NCBI GenBank assembly: GCA_963750495.1
Contig: CAVVQV010000007.1
Location: 62,001 to 126,000, forward strand
Direction of reading: 5' to 3'
Length of the DNA stretch: 64,000 bases
DNA from: JANLYC01 sp963750495
GTDB lineage: Bacteria > Actinomycetota > Actinomycetes > Propionibacteriales > Nocardioidaceae
In this document: positions 15,138 to 23,547 of the stretch, piece by piece
Layout: each line of letters opens with the position of its first letter
How positions within the stretch are numbered: position 1 is the stretch's first letter
Notes under the pieces: generated by a model
The model's input: the letters and a program-made list of their open reading frames with translations, nothing else
Database searches by the model: none
Told to the model about the DNA's origin: nothing
Made by a program: the position numbers and the translations under genes

Positions 15138-17162
15138 TCACGGCGCCAGCGGCGGAAGGTCGTGCGCGGCCCGGATCACCTCGACGAACCGGCTCATGAT
15201 CTCGGTCAACCCGAAGTCCTTCGGCGTGAACACGGCCGCGACGCCATGGTCGAGCAACACCCGACCGTCCCCGGTCGGGATGATCCCGCCGACCACGACC
15301 GGAACATCCTCGAGGCCCTGCGCCCTGATCCCGTCCACGATCATCGGTACGAGCTCCAGGTGCGACCCCGACAGGATCGAGATCCCGACGAGATGGACGT
15401 CCTCCGCGACGGCCGCAGCGATGATCTCCTCGGGCGTCAGCCGGATGCCCTGGTAGACCACCTCGAAGCCCGCGTCCCTGGCGCGGACGGCGATCTGCTC
15501 GGCGCCGTTGCTGTGTCCGTCGAGCCCGGGCTTGGCCACCAGGAGCCGCAGCCGACCTCCGAGCTCCTCCCCCGTCCGTCGTACGGCGTCCCGGACCGCC
15601 GCGAGGTCGGTACCGGGTTGGCTGGTCCCGACCGTTCCCGTGACGCCGGTCGGGGCGCGATACTCGCCGAAGACGTCGCGCAGGGCGCCCGCCCACTCGC
15701 CTGTGGTGACGCCGGCGCGGGCGGCCTCCAGCGTCGCCGGCATCAGGTTGACGGTGGTCTTCGCCTCCGCGCGAAGCCGTTCGACGGCTTCCTGTGCACG
15801 GGTCTCCACACGGTCGGCGCGCCACGCCACGGTCGACGCAACCGCGGCCGCCTCCGCCTCCGGGTCTGCGGCCTGGATCGCCGTGTCGAGGTCGGCCGTG
15901 AGCGGCGACGGCTCGGTCTCGACGAACGCGTTCACGCCGATGACCTGGTCCTCACCCGCCTCGATCCTCGCCCGCCGACGAGCGTGCGAGGCCACGAGCT
16001 CGTGCTTCATGTAGCCGGACTCGATTGCCGCCACCGCGCCACCCATCGCCTGGATCCGGTCGATCTCGGCCTGGGCGCCCTCGACCATCTCGGCCACCTT
16101 GGCCTCGACGACGTGGGAGCCGTCGAAGATGTCGTCGTACTCGAGCAGGTCGGACTCGAATGCCAGCACCTGCTGCATCCGTAGCGACCACTGCTGGTCC
16201 CACGGGCGGGGCAGGCCGAGCGCCTCGTTCCAGGCCGGCAGCTGCACGGCCCGGGCCCGGGCGTCCTTGGAAAGCGTGACGCCGAGCATCTCGAGCACGA
16301 TGCGCTGCACGTTGTTCTCCGGCTGCGCCTCGGTCAGACCGAGCGAGTTGACCTGGACGCCATACCGGAACCGACGCTTCTTCTCGTCGGTGACGCCGTA
16401 ACGCTCGCGCGCCAGCGTGTCCCACATCCGTGTGAAGGCGCGTACCTTGCACATCTCCTCGACGAACCGGACCCCGGCGTTGACGAAGAAGGACACCCGG
16501 GCCACCACGTCGTCGAAGCGGTCCGGCTCGACCTGTCCGGAGTCGCGAACGGCGTCCAGCACCGCGATCGCCGTACACAGCGAGAACGCGAGCTCCTGCG
16601 TGGGTGTCGCGCCGGCCTCCTGGAGGTGGTAGCTGCAGATGTTGATCGGATTCCACTTCGGCAGCTCGTGGAGCGCGTACGCGATCAGGTCAGTGGTGAG
16701 GCGCAGCGAGTCCTCCGGCGGAAACGCGTAGGTCCCGCGCGAGAGGTACTCCTTGATGATGTCGTTCTGCGTCGTACCTGTGAGTGCTCTGGGGTCGGCC
16801 CCCTGTTCCTCGGCCACGACCTGGTACAGCGCGAGCAACCACATGGCGGTCGCGTTGATCGTCATCGAGGTGTTCATCGCGGACAGCGGGATCTCGTCGA
16901 AGAGCCGGCGCATCTCGCCCAGATGCGGGATCGGAACCCCGACCTTCCCGACCTCGCCGCGGGCCAGGGCAGCGTCGGGGTCGTAGCCCGTCTGCGTGGG
17001 CAGGTCGAATGCCACCGACAGCCCGGTCTGGCCCTTCGACAGGTTGCGCCGGTAGAGCGCGTTCGATCCGGTGGCGGAGCTGTGTCCGGCGTAGGTACGC
17101 ATCACCCAGGGGTGGTCGCGACGTGACGTGGCCTGGTCCGTGCCCTGCTGCTCGTCAGCCAT
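15138..17162 (-). CDS. meaA: MeaA-type acyl-CoA mutase, probable ethylmalonyl-CoA mutase
   Basis: A 674-residue adenosylcobalamin-dependent mutase. The first about 520 residues form the acyl-CoA-binding TIM barrel (TQTGYDPD, GTTQNDIIKEY, NICSYHLQEAGAT), followed by a linker and a C-terminal B12-binding domain whose axial ligand is the His of GLDGHSNGAEQ (about residue 549). Both catalytic and cobalamin domains on one ~670-residue chain, and the exact GLDGHSNGAEQIA form, are features of MeaA/ethylmalonyl-CoA mutases rather than heterodimeric methylmalonyl-CoA mutase. Together with ccrA and mce it gives a route from crotonyl-CoA to methylsuccinyl-CoA. A methylmalonyl or isobutyryl substrate is possible but less likely. 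Confidence 0.88.
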   Translation of the reverse strand: MADEQQGTDQATSRRDHPWVMRTYAGHSSATGSNALYRRNLSKGQTGLSVAFDLPTQTGYDPDAALARGEVGKVGVPIPHLGEMRRLFDEIPLSAMNTSMTINATAMWLLALYQVVAEEQGADPRALTGTTQNDIIKEYLSRGTYAFPPEDSLRLTTDLIAYALHELPKWNPINICSYHLQEAGATPTQELAFSLCTAIAVLDAVRDSGQVEPDRFDDVVARVSFFVNAGVRFVEEMCKVRAFTRMWDTLARERYGVTDEKKRRFRYGVQVNSLGLTEAQPENNVQRIVLEMLGVTLSKDARARAVQLPAWNEALGLPRPWDQQWSLRMQQVLAFESDLLEYDDIFDGSHVVEAKVAEMVEGAQAEIDRIQAMGGAVAAIESGYMKHELVASHARRRARIEAGEDQVIGVNAFVETEPSPLTADLDTAIQAADPEAEAAAVASTVAWRADRVETRAQEAVERLRAEAKTTVNLMPATLEAARAGVTTGEWAGALRDVFGEYRAPTGVTGTVGTSQPGTDLAAVRDAVRRTGEELGGRLRLLVAKPGLDGHSNGAEQIAVRARDAGFEVVYQGIRLTPEEIIAAAVAEDVHLVGISILSGSHLELVPMIVDGIRAQGLEDVPVVVGGIIPTGDGRVLLDHGVAAVFTPKDFGLTEIMSRFVEVIRAAHDLPPLAP

Positions 17163-17283
17163 GCCCTGAGCGTACGGCGAAGGTGACCGGCCGGCGGCGC
17201 ACGTGTTACGTGCGTCACCGCGCGACTAGGTCACACGAACCGGCGTGTCGCGGGACCGCACCCGCCCGCGGGCAGCGACTTGG

Positions 17284-17610
17284 TCAGGCGGAGAGGCCGA
17301 GGCGGCGGCGGTCGACGTGCAGGATGCGGTTGAGGCGGGTCACGGCCAGCATGCGCCGGATCTCGTTGGAGCAGTTGCGCAGCACCAGGTGGCGACCGGA
17401 GCGCTCGGCGCGCAGATGGGCCGCGGTCAGCATGCCCAGTCCAGCAGCGTCGATGATCTCGAGGCCGGCCATGTCGACGACGATGACGGTCGAGGCGCCC
17501 GTAGCGGACTCGACGACGTCGTTGAGAATCGTGCGTACCTGGGCGACGTTACGCACGTCCAGGTGAGACCCGATCTTGACCAGATTCGTGACGGTCGAAC
17601 TGACGACCAT
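17284..17610 (-). CDS. STAS-domain anti-sigma-factor-antagonist-like protein
   Basis: A 108-residue stand-alone STAS domain like SpoIIAA/RsbV. The core VIVVDMAGLEIIDAAGLGMLTAAHLRAE matches the family at the position where the phosphorylated serine normally lies (DSSG), but here it reads D54-A55-A56-G57. The protein therefore cannot be switched off by the usual kinase phosphorylation at that site. The strong RBS GGGGAGG precedes the ATG. No partner anti-sigma kinase is adjacent. It could be a constitutively active antagonist or a STAS protein with a different role. Confidence 0.8.
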   Translation of the reverse strand: MVVSSTVTNLVKIGSHLDVRNVAQVRTILNDVVESATGASTVIVVDMAGLEIIDAAGLGMLTAAHLRAERSGRHLVLRNCSNEIRRMLAVTRLNRILHVDRRRLGLSA

Positions 17611-17837
17611 GACACCTCCCCGCGGGTGTGGACACTTTCCAGTGAGTACGACGTGCTGAGTACCCCAAAGGTTGTCCCACCCAGATGACCGTGTCCAAAC
17701 ATTTATCCGTCTGCTCGGTAACGATCATGCATCGGGCTCAGCAGGTCCTGACTACCCCCAGGAGAGAGACGGTAGACCGTTGATACGTCATTTCCGGGGA
17801 TGTCGGGCGTGTCCGGCGTCGAGTCGCCGCTACCGGG

Positions 17838-18593
17838 TCAGCGCGGGGCCATCCGAAGGGCGCCGTCCATCCGGATGACCTCACCGTTGAGGTAGTCGTG
17901 TCGGGCGATCATCAAGACGAGCTCGGCGTACTCGTCGGGGCGGCCGAGGCGCTTGGGGAACGGCACGCCTTCGGCGAGGGTCGCGCGGAACTCGTCGTTG
18001 ACACCGGCCAGCATCGGCGTGTCGATGATCCCCGGCGCGATCGTGGCGACCCGGATGCCGAAGCTGGCCAGGTCGCGGGCTGCGCTCAGCGTGAGGCCGA
18101 CCACGCCACCCTTGGATGCGGCGTACGCGACCTGACCGACCTGGCCGTCGTACGCAGCGATCGAGGCGGTGTTGACGATGACGCCGCGCTGGCCGGTGTC
18201 ATCCGGCTCGGTCTTGGTCATCGCTTCGGCACCGAGGCGCAGGACGTTGAAGGTGCCGACCAGGTTGACGTCGATGATCTTGCGGAACAGGGCGAGGTCG
18301 TGCGGTCCGTTCTTGGACAGGATGCGGCCGGCGGTGCCGATGCCGGCACAGTTGACGACGACCCGCAGCGCGGCAGCCTCGGCTGCCCGTGCGATGGCGG
18401 CCCGTACCTGGTCCTCGTCGGTCACGTCCGCTTCGACGAGCGTGACGCCGTCGACCTGCGGCGCTGCCTCGATCGAGGCAGCCAGGTCGAGACCGAACAC
18501 CTGCACGCCCTGTGCGGCAAGGGCTGCTGCCGTGGCACCACCGAGGCCGGAGGCACCCCCGGTCACGACGGCGGCGCTGTCCTGGATCTGCAT
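17838..18593 (-). CDS. short-chain dehydrogenase, 3-hydroxyacyl-CoA dehydrogenase type-2-like
   Basis: A 251-residue SDR enzyme. The NAD motif GGASGLGGAT is near residue 12, Asp-Val at ADVTDEDQV, NCAGIGTAG, catalytic Ser in VNTASIAAYDG, and the YAASK Tyr-Lys pair (about 160-164). The close fit over the whole chain to the 17-beta-HSD10/3-hydroxyacyl-CoA dehydrogenase type 2 group, including APGIIDTPML and PFPKRLGRPDEYA, suggests an acyl-CoA or steroid-like substrate. The start was set at ATG 18593, 10 bp after the adenosyltransferase stop; the longer open frame would overlap that gene. Confidence 0.85.
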   Translation of the reverse strand: MQIQDSAAVVTGGASGLGGATAAALAAQGVQVFGLDLAASIEAAPQVDGVTLVEADVTDEDQVRAAIARAAEAAALRVVVNCAGIGTAGRILSKNGPHDLALFRKIIDVNLVGTFNVLRLGAEAMTKTEPDDTGQRGVIVNTASIAAYDGQVGQVAYAASKGGVVGLTLSAARDLASFGIRVATIAPGIIDTPMLAGVNDEFRATLAEGVPFPKRLGRPDEYAELVLMIARHDYLNGEVIRMDGALRMAPR

Positions 18594-18603
18594 GCCCGGA
18601 AGA

Positions 18604-19191
18604 CTAACGACCGGCCTCGGGCCGCTCGCCACCCGGTCGCCACAGCACATCTCCGCGGGTCCGGTTGGCGTGTCGGGCCAGGATGAACAGCAGGTCACTG
18701 AGCCGGTTCAAGTAGGTGATGGCGATGAGGTTCATGGTGTCGGAGTACTCGTCGTAGGCGGCCCAGGCCGACCGCTCGGCCCGGCGTACGACCGTGCGCG
18801 CGACGTGCAACAGCGCAGCCCCCGGCTCGCCGCCGGGCAGGATGAACGAGCGCAACGTCTCCAGGTCCTCGTTGTAGTGGTCACACCAGGCTTCGAGCCG
18901 GTCGACGTACTCCGGTTCGACCCGCAACGGAGGAAACTCTGGGTTCTCGACGACGGGAGTGCAGAAGTCGGCGCCGACGTCGAAGAGCTCGTTCTGCACG
19001 TGCACGAGGACCGCCACGACGTCCTCGTCCAGCTCACCCAGGGCGATCGCACACCCGATCTGCGAGTTCGCCTCGTCGACGTCGGCGTACGCCGCGAGCC
19101 GCGCGTCGGTCTTCGCCGTCTCGCTCATGTCGCCGAGCCGGGTGGTGCCCGCATCGCCTGTGCGGGTGTAGATCTTGGTGAGGTTGACCAT
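18604..19191 (-). CDS. pduO: PduO-type ATP:cob(I)alamin adenosyltransferase
   Basis: A 195-residue trimeric adenosyltransferase that makes adenosylcobalamin from cob(I)alamin and ATP. The N-terminal ATP-binding signature TRTGDAGTTRLGD (8-20) is followed by DVDEANSQIGCA and, near the C-terminus, RRAERSAW and YLNRLSDLLFILAR. Length is typical. It supplies the cofactor used by the MeaA mutase 1.4 kb away, and MeaB would load that cofactor. It is probably in one transcript with the SDR gene, 10 bp downstream. Confidence 0.95.
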   Translation of the reverse strand: MVNLTKIYTRTGDAGTTRLGDMSETAKTDARLAAYADVDEANSQIGCAIALGELDEDVVAVLVHVQNELFDVGADFCTPVVENPEFPPLRVEPEYVDRLEAWCDHYNEDLETLRSFILPGGEPGAALLHVARTVVRRAERSAWAAYDEYSDTMNLIAITYLNRLSDLLFILARHANRTRGDVLWRPGGERPEAGR

Positions 19192-19205
19192 GCCGTCAGC
19201 CTATG

Positions 19206-19239
19206 GCCGGTCCCGGGCGACGAAGTCGCCGGGACCGGC
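19206..19239 (-). terminator. strong GC-rich hairpin between LOG and adenosyltransferase genes
   Basis: GCCGGTCCCGGGCGAC, a 3-base loop, then its complement with one base missing form a stem of about 15 bp. It lies downstream of the LOG-family gene on the minus strand and before the adenosyltransferase start. No clear U-tract. Termination of the DUF2550-Dabb-LOG transcript is the likely role. Confidence 0.5.
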
Positions 19240-19304
19240 TCAACAAGCCACCCGGCACGCCAACATGGGGATCAGGTCCGGGGGGACGCAGTCGCGGGAC
19301 TCGC

Positions 19305-19871
19305 TCAGGTCGTGGCCCACTTGTGGCTCGGGGGCTCGTACGCCGCTAGCCGGTTGAGCAGCTCGGCGGGATCTGACCGGCGCGCCACCATGTCGCGATG
19401 TGGGGCGCTCAGGAATCCCTCGTCGACCATGTGATCCAGCATCACCACGAGTGGCTCGTAGAATCCGTCGACGTCCAGCAGGCCCAGGGGTTTGTCATGC
19501 AGGCCCAGCTGAGCCCAGGTCCAGACCTCGAAGAGCTCCTCGAGCGTGCCTGCCCCACCGGGCATGGCGATGAAGCCGTCCGACAGCCGGGCCATCGTGG
19601 CCTTGCGCTCGTGCATGTCGGCGACCACGTGCAGCGTCGTCAGGCCGGCGTGGGCGAGCTCGCGGTCGACGAGCTGTTGCGGGATGACGCCGATGACCTC
19701 ACCTCCAGCAGCCAGGGCGGCATCAGCGACGACGCCCATCGACCCGACATGGCCACCGCCGAACACCAGACCGATACCCCGCTCAGCCAACAGGCTCCCC
19801 AGCGCAACAGCGGACTCGCGGTAACGGTCGCCGCGACCCGGCGACGACCCGCAGAAGACACAGATCCGCAT
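19305..19871 (-). CDS. LOG-family protein, probable cytokinin/nucleotide 5'-monophosphate phosphoribohydrolase
   Basis: A 188-residue LOG-family (TIGR00730-type) protein. FGGGHVGSMGVVADAAL and the hallmark PGGAGTLEELFEVWTW are present; the latter holds the conserved Arg/Glu-type active-site region. Members hydrolyse adenine N6-substituted or plain nucleoside monophosphates to the free base plus ribose 5-phosphate. Despite the older label lysine decarboxylase, no PLP site is present. It follows the Dabb-domain gene by 9 bp and is likely in the same operon. Confidence 0.88.
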   Translation of the reverse strand: MRICVFCGSSPGRGDRYRESAVALGSLLAERGIGLVFGGGHVGSMGVVADAALAAGGEVIGVIPQQLVDRELAHAGLTTLHVVADMHERKATMARLSDGFIAMPGGAGTLEELFEVWTWAQLGLHDKPLGLLDVDGFYEPLVVMLDHMVDEGFLSAPHRDMVARRSDPAELLNRLAAYEPPSHKWATT

Positions 19872-19880
19872 CGCCGTACC

Positions 19881-20210
19881 TCAGACGAACTCGGTGGACG
19901 AGTCGAGGTAGTAGTCGAACGCCAAGCGCTTGCAGTCGTGCTCGTCGAGGAAACGGACGAAGTCCTGGTGGACCGGATGCGTGGTGTAGGCGGCCAGCGC
20001 GTCTGCATCGGGAAAGACCGTCACCAGCAGGTACTGGTAGCCGCGCGACCGGGCCTCGGTGAGATCACCGCCGAACCTGAGCTCGGTCATGGTTCCGATC
20101 TCGGCCGGCCACTCCGCGACCATCTCCCGCATCCGGGCATCCTGCTCGGCGGTGAGCGGTGTCGCGAACTTGAACAGCACGATGTGCTGGAGGCGGGTTC
20201 CGGCTGTCAC
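19881..20210 (-). CDS. Dabb (stress-responsive alpha/beta barrel) domain protein
   Basis: A 109-residue protein starting with the family pattern LQHIVLFKFATPLTAEQ and containing FPDADALAAYTTHPVHQDFV, typical of dimeric alpha/beta barrel (Dabb) proteins. The fold is common in small oxygenases, cyclases and stress-induced proteins. No substrate can be inferred. It lies between the DUF2550 and LOG genes with gaps of about 10 bp, so the three are probably co-transcribed. Confidence 0.85.
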   Translation of the reverse strand: MTAGTRLQHIVLFKFATPLTAEQDARMREMVAEWPAEIGTMTELRFGGDLTEARSRGYQYLLVTVFPDADALAAYTTHPVHQDFVRFLDEHDCKRLAFDYYLDSSTEFV

Positions 20211-20220
20211 AGCGATCTCC

Positions 20221-20685
20221 TCAGGTCATCATCGTGCGGTCGTATCCCGGTGGGGCGGCCTCGGTCCACGAGAGGAAGCCCATCAAGGCGTTGCGACTCA
20301 TCGCCAGCTCGATCGTGCGGCCGGTGTCGAGACGGACGGCGACGACGACGTGGCCGGAGTACAACGAGAAGGCCTCGGCCCCGTGCGGAGTCCGGCTCGT
20401 CACGACCGTCATCGAACGGTCGAAGACGTGACGCGGTCGCGGTGAGAACGAGAAGATCCGGAACCACTCGAGCCGATCGCCGGTGTAACGGCCCAGACCG
20501 AGCGTCCACCCCCGGGCCAGGGCTGCCGCACCACCCTTGGCGGACATCCGCATCCGGACGCTGCACTCGAAGGTACCGCCGGACCGACTGATCACCCGAC
20601 GGCGCACGAAGAGGAAGAGGAACGCGAGCAGGACGACGAACGCGATCAGCCCGAGGCTGTCGAGGATCGCCTGCCACCACGCCAT
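20221..20685 (-). CDS. DUF2550 family membrane-anchored protein
   Basis: A 154-residue protein of the actinobacteria-specific DUF2550 family. One N-terminal transmembrane helix (LDSLGLIAFVVLLAFLFLFVRRR) is followed by a soluble beta-rich domain containing TFECSVRM, GRYTGDRLEWFRIFS and LDTGRTIELAMSRNALMGFLSW. Function unknown. In actinobacteria this gene usually lies just downstream of atpC, as here (98 bp from the atpC stop, with a terminator between). The start was set at ATG 20685, 5 nt after GAGAGG; a GTG lies two codons upstream. Confidence 0.8.
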   Translation of the reverse strand: MAWWQAILDSLGLIAFVVLLAFLFLFVRRRVISRSGGTFECSVRMRMSAKGGAAALARGWTLGLGRYTGDRLEWFRIFSFSPRPRHVFDRSMTVVTSRTPHGAEAFSLYSGHVVVAVRLDTGRTIELAMSRNALMGFLSWTEAAPPGYDRTMMT

Positions 20686-20741
20686 CGTCACCTCTCAGCC
20701 GCGACGCACCCGGATGAGCGCCGACACCCCCCGATCCTAAA

Positions 20742-20775
20742 ACGCCGGGTGCGAGCGGTTGCTCGCACCCGGCGT
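20742..20775 (-). terminator. Rho-independent terminator of the ATP synthase operon
   Basis: ACGCCGGGTGCGAGC (20742-20756), loop GGTT and a perfect complement (20761-20775) form a 15-bp stem. On the minus strand it is followed by TTTT. It lies 9 bp beyond the atpC stop codon, so this is a convincing intrinsic terminator. Confidence 0.88.
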
Positions 20776-20783
20776 ATCAAGGT

Positions 20784-21170
20784 CTAGCTGGACTTCTCTG
20801 CCGCGGTGACGCGGGCCTGAGCCAGCAACAGCGCTGGATCCTGCGGCGACTCCGCATCGGCCTGGGCCTGTTGGAGCTCCTGCCGCGCCTCCTGGAGGTT
20901 GACCTCGGCACCCAGCGTCGCGCGCTCGGCCAGGATCGACACCCGGTTGTTGGCCACGGAGAGGAACCCTCCGTCGATCACCGCGTACTGCCGGTCGTCC
21001 TTGACCGTCTGGACCTCGACCGCGCTCGGCAGCAGCACCGACAGCACGGGCGCATGGTCCTTGAGCACCCCGATCTCACCGTCGGTCGTGCGCGCGACCA
21101 CCATCGTGGCCTCGCCGGACCAGACGACCCGGTCGGCCGCGACGAGCTCGACCTGCAGGTTGTCGGCCAT
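20784..21170 (-). CDS. atpC: F1Fo ATP synthase epsilon subunit
   Basis: A 128-residue epsilon subunit of the F1 central stalk, which couples gamma rotation and can inhibit hydrolysis. The N-terminal beta-sandwich holds LQVELVAADRVVWSGEATMVVARTTDGEIGVLKDHAPVLSVL, and the C-terminal helical part (LGAEVNLQEARQELQQAQADAES) is shorter than in E. coli, as in other actinobacteria. The ATG overlaps the atpD stop as TGATG. Last gene of the operon. Confidence 0.96.
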   Translation of the reverse strand: MADNLQVELVAADRVVWSGEATMVVARTTDGEIGVLKDHAPVLSVLLPSAVEVQTVKDDRQYAVIDGGFLSVANNRVSILAERATLGAEVNLQEARQELQQAQADAESPQDPALLLAQARVTAAEKSS

Positions 21171-22627
21171 CAGAGGTCCTTCTGGATCTCAGACCACTTG
21201 CGCTCGACGTCGTCGAGGCCACCACACATGTAGAAGGCCTGCTCGGCGACGTGGTCGTAGTCACCGTTGCAGATCTTCGCGAACGCCTCGACCGTGTCGT
21301 CCAGCGACACCGTCGATCCCTCGATACCGGTGAACTGCTTGGCCACGTAGGTGTTCTGCGAGAGGAACCGCTGGATGCGGCGGGCTCGCGACACGACGAT
21401 CTTGTCCTCCTCGGACAGCTCGTCGACACCGAGGATGGCGATGATGTCCTGCAGCTCCTTGTTGCGCTGCAGGATCTGCTTCACCCGGACGGCAGTGTTG
21501 TAGTGATCCTGGCTGATGTAACGCGGGTCCAGGATCCGTGACGTCGACGTCAACGGGTCCACGGCCGGGTAGATGCCGATCGAGGCGATCTCTCGCGACA
21601 GCTCGGTGGTGGCGTCGAGGTGTGCGAACGTCGTCGCGGGCGCCGGGTCGGTGTAGTCGTCGGCCGGCACGTAGATCGCCTGCATGGACGTGATCGAGTG
21701 GCCACGCGTGGAGGTGATGCGCTCCTGGAGAACACCCATCTCGTCGGCGAGGTTGGGCTGGTAGCCCACGGCCGAGGGCATGCGGCCGAGCAGCGTCGAC
21801 ACCTCGGACCCGGCCTGGGTGAACCGGAAGATGTTGTCGATGAACAGCAGCACGTCCTGGTTCTGGACATCGCGGAAGTACTCGGCCATGGTGAGCGCCG
21901 ACAGCGCGACCCGCAGCCGCGTGCCCGGCGGTTCGTCCATCTGACCGAAGACCAGCGCGGTCTGCCCGATGACCTCGGACTCGGTCATCTCCGCGATCAG
22001 GTCGTTGCCCTCGCGGGTGCGTTCGCCGACACCGGCGAACACCGAGACACCGCCGTGGTCGCGCGCCACCCGGGCGATCATCTCCTGGATCAGCACGGTC
22101 TTGCCGACACCGGCACCGCCGAACAGTCCGATCTTGCCGCCCTGGACGTAGGGGGTGAGCAGGTCGATGACCTTGATGCCGGTGTGGAACATCTCGGTCT
22201 TGGACTCGAGCTCGTCGAAGGCGGGCGACTTGCGGTGGATGGGCCACCGCTCGGTGATCTCGAGCTTCTCGTCCTCCTTGAGGTTGAGGCAGTCGCCGAT
22301 GACGTTGAAGACGTGGCCGAGGGTCACGTCGCCGACCGGCACGCTGATCGGGCCCCCGGTGTCGGTGACCGGGGTGCCTCGCACGAGGCCGTCGGTGGAC
22401 TTCATCGAGATGGCGCGGACCATGCCGTCGCCGATGTGCTGGGCGACCTCGAGGATGATCGAGTTGGTCTCACCGCCGAGCTCGATGTCGACGCTCAGCG
22501 CGTTGTACATCTCAGGCATCGACTCGGACGTGAACTCGACGTCGACGACCGGGCCGTTGATACGGGCGACCCGTCCGACAGCACCTGCCTCGTCGGTGGC
22601 CTTGGCGTCACTAAGGGTGGCAGTCAT
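21170..22627 (-). CDS. atpD: F1Fo ATP synthase beta subunit
   Basis: A 485-residue catalytic beta subunit. Walker A GGAGVGKT, the catalytic Glu of VGERTREGND, the DELSEED loop (VDELSEEDK) and the conserved MDEPPGTRLRVALSALTMAEYFRD are all present. It binds and converts ADP plus phosphate at three sites on F1. Starts 6 bp after the atpG stop. Codon use and length are normal. Confidence 0.98.
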   Translation of the reverse strand: MTATLSDAKATDEAGAVGRVARINGPVVDVEFTSESMPEMYNALSVDIELGGETNSIILEVAQHIGDGMVRAISMKSTDGLVRGTPVTDTGGPISVPVGDVTLGHVFNVIGDCLNLKEDEKLEITERWPIHRKSPAFDELESKTEMFHTGIKVIDLLTPYVQGGKIGLFGGAGVGKTVLIQEMIARVARDHGGVSVFAGVGERTREGNDLIAEMTESEVIGQTALVFGQMDEPPGTRLRVALSALTMAEYFRDVQNQDVLLFIDNIFRFTQAGSEVSTLLGRMPSAVGYQPNLADEMGVLQERITSTRGHSITSMQAIYVPADDYTDPAPATTFAHLDATTELSREIASIGIYPAVDPLTSTSRILDPRYISQDHYNTAVRVKQILQRNKELQDIIAILGVDELSEEDKIVVSRARRIQRFLSQNTYVAKQFTGIEGSTVSLDDTVEAFAKICNGDYDHVAEQAFYMCGGLDDVERKWSEIQKDL

Positions 22628-22633
22628 GGTCTC

Positions 22634-23545
22634 TCACTCATTCCCGGCGGTGGCGTCGGCGAGCGCGTTGACGCCACCGACGATTTCGCTGATCTCTTGG
22701 GTAATGCCGGCCTGTCGGGCCTGGTTGGCGGTTCGGGTGTAGCTCTTGACGAGCTCTTCGGCGTTGTCAGTGGCCGACTTCATCGCCCGCTGTCGGGCCG
22801 CAAGCTCTGAGGCCGAGGCCTGGAGCAGGCAGAAGAAGATCCGGCTCTGGACGTACTTGGGCAGCAGGGCGTCGAGGACCTCCGAGCCGGACGGCTCGAA
22901 CTCGTACAGCGGGAGGACCTCGGCCGACTCCGGCTTGTCCTCGCCCTCGACCACCTCGAGCGGCAGCAGCCGGATGTCGTTCGGCTCCTGCACCAGCATC
23001 GACCGGAACCGGGTGTAGACGACGTGCACCTCGTCGACCTGGCGCGGCCCGTCCTGGTCGACGAAGGCGCCGATCAGTGCCTCGCCGATCGCCTCGGCGT
23101 CGTCGTACGTCGGGGTGTCGGAGAAACCGGTCCAGCTCTCGGCGATCGGCTGGTCGCGGAACGAGTAGTAGAGCACGCCCTTGCGGCCGCTGACGTAGAC
23201 GTCGACGTCCCTGCCCTCCGAGCGCAGCCGCTCGCGCAGCCGCTCCGCCTCGCGCAGGACGCCCGAGGAGTACGACCCCGCGAGACCCCGGTCGCTCGTC
23301 ACGACCAGGATCGCGGCTCGCGTCGGGTTCTCGGGCTCAGACGTCAACGGATGGTCGACATTGCTGTAGGTGGCGACCGCCGAGACGGCCCGGGTCAGCT
23401 CGCGGGCGTACGGCGCCGCGGACTGGGCTCGTTGCTGCGCCTTGATGATCCGCGACGCGGCAATCAGCTCCATGGCACGGGTGATCTTCGCCGTCGCCTG
23501 GACGGACTTGATCCGTGCGCGTAGCTCACGCAGCGATGCAGCCAT
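22634..23545 (-). CDS. atpG: F1Fo ATP synthase gamma subunit
   Basis: A 303-residue rotor-shaft subunit. The N-terminal helix LRELRARIKSVQATAKITRAMELIAASRI and the C-terminal SATDNAEELVKSYTRTANQARQAGITQEISEIVGGVNAL are highly conserved and form the coiled coil in the alpha3beta3 cavity. VTSDRGLAGSYSSGVLR is the Rossmann-like part. It is somewhat longer than E. coli gamma (about 287), typical of actinobacterial enzymes with an inserted loop. Two bp from the atpA stop. Confidence 0.97.
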   Translation of the reverse strand: MAASLRELRARIKSVQATAKITRAMELIAASRIIKAQQRAQSAAPYARELTRAVSAVATYSNVDHPLTSEPENPTRAAILVVTSDRGLAGSYSSGVLREAERLRERLRSEGRDVDVYVSGRKGVLYYSFRDQPIAESWTGFSDTPTYDDAEAIGEALIGAFVDQDGPRQVDEVHVVYTRFRSMLVQEPNDIRLLPLEVVEGEDKPESAEVLPLYEFEPSGSEVLDALLPKYVQSRIFFCLLQASASELAARQRAMKSATDNAEELVKSYTRTANQARQAGITQEISEIVGGVNALADATAGNE

Positions 23546-23547
23546 GC

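Noticed and set aside
17163..17283. Possible cobalamin riboswitch in front of the MeaA-type mutase gene
   Set aside because: I could not find a B12-box-like sequence or the expected pairing upstream of meaA, meaB or pduO.
17611..17837. SigB/SigF-type promoter (GTTT...GGGTAC) before the STAS gene
   Set aside because: GTTTGG and GGGTAC occur, but the spacing of about 27 bp is far from the 14-17 expected.
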